Origin: Aphrocallistes beatrix
Lineage: Eukaryota > Porifera > Hexactinellida > Sceptrulophora > Aphrocallistidae
DNA: 64,000 nt
Direction: 5' to 3'
Assembly (NCBI GenBank): GCA_963281255.1
Contig: OY725488.1
Span: forward strand, 12,373,524 to 12,437,523
Shown here in pieces: positions 63,425-64,000 of this stretch (the first letter of the stretch is position 1; every line of letters begins with the position of its first letter). The notes beneath the pieces are model-generated. The model made no database searches. It worked only from the letters and a program-made list of their open reading frames with translations, and was not told the origin of the DNA. The translations under genes and the position numbers were made by a program.

Positions 63425-63564
63425 TAATTAATAATTAAAAAATCTACAATGGATAAATCGCTTGACCATAGCAATGCACTAAATGATTCATTCCAACCCA
63501 CAGCCTCATAAGTTAGTCTCTCTGCTAGACGAAGAGACTAGAGTTCGCCTAATATTTTTGCGTC

Positions 63565-63965
63565 AGTTGAAGACAGGTTAATATACAGCCCTCCAGAGAT
63601 AAGCTCCTAATCTCAAACCTCTTAATTTTCGTACGTCTAAATCGATAAATAGCTTTATAATACAGTCGACTCTGCTTAATAGGGTCATTGTTTAATCGAG
63701 TCAACCGCTTAATAGGGCCACTTTTGGCAGGACCGGAATAGCTATAACACATAGAAGCTAATATAAAATATTTTCGGTTAATAGGGTTCTCCGCTTAATC
63801 GGGGCAAAATGTCCTCTAACCGATGTGACCCTATTAAGTAGAGTCGACTGTATATTGTATATTGGGTATTATTCTTGATTTCACGCTCTTAAACACTTTT
63901 GAGCTCAAAGTCATACGCCTATTGGAGCGTCTCACGCTTCTAGATAATTTCTTGGTTGAAGGGAC
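63565..63965 (+). repeat. Dispersed ~250 bp repeat interrupted by an element, copy 2
   Basis: Same repeat as 53405-53935 with the Tigger-like element at 63663-63850 inserted. A fragment of the same repeat is at 17310-17400. Confidence 0.75.
63663..63850. mobile_element. Tigger/pogo-like miniature (CAGTCGACTCTGCTTAATAG)
   Basis: Inverted ends CAGTCGACTCTGCTTAATAG / CTATTAAGTAGAGTCGACTG, TA on both sides (63661-63662, 63851-63852). Repeated CTTAATAGGG words within the arms. It is 188 bp; relative at 55267-55437. Confidence 0.92.
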
Positions 63966-64000
63966 TTATAATTATGGATGAATTAAGTTTTCTGAATCAT

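Overview
This is nuclear DNA from a eukaryote, most likely an invertebrate animal. It is AT-rich and gene-poor, with GT-AG introns, a split cathepsin L gene, NACHT-LRR receptors with death-fold-like N termini, and dense short inverted-repeat transposons of the hAT, Tc1/mariner and MULE types. The receptor architecture would suit a sponge, cnidarian or similar lineage, but the species cannot be fixed from sequence alone. No tRNA, rRNA, CRISPR array or prokaryotic operon was recognised.

Layout. (1) Bases 1-16460 form duplication block A. It carries NLR-A, an 1125-codon death-fold/NACHT/LRR gene whose coding region is a single exon (9797-13174), with a probable 5' UTR exon about 7 kb upstream and a spliced 3' UTR. 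(2) Bases 16461-37079 are a repeat-rich interval. It holds a membrane-protein exon with two relics, a small GC-rich reading frame (18985-19377), a decayed MULE-type transposase followed by an intact OTU protease frame (22289-25314), a 200-base assembly gap, several copies of a roughly 550 bp element with a GC-rich end, and an internally deleted Tc1/mariner copy. (3) Bases 37080-49200 are block B, with NLR-B (43988-47365), also 1125 codons. (4) Bases 50220-56322 hold a complete four-exon cathepsin L-like protease gene with transposon-filled introns. (5) From 56323 to the end I see only repeats and miniature elements.

The strongest biology is the NLR pair. By hand count the proteins differ at about 64 of 1125 residues. 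Only about 12 differences lie in the central region (residues 181-760), which includes a 531 bp tract with no difference at all. The remainder fall in the N-terminal death-fold region (23) and in the LRRs (29). In the LRRs they sit mostly at the exposed positions next to the L-x-L core of each strand, and more than half of the changed LRR codons differ at two or three bases. This fits homogenisation of the signalling core with diversification of the recognition surface.

Blocks A and B also serve as natural empty/filled-site controls for transposons. Many element boundaries are confirmed by 8 bp (hAT-like) or TA (Tc1/mariner-like) target duplications read directly from the sequence.
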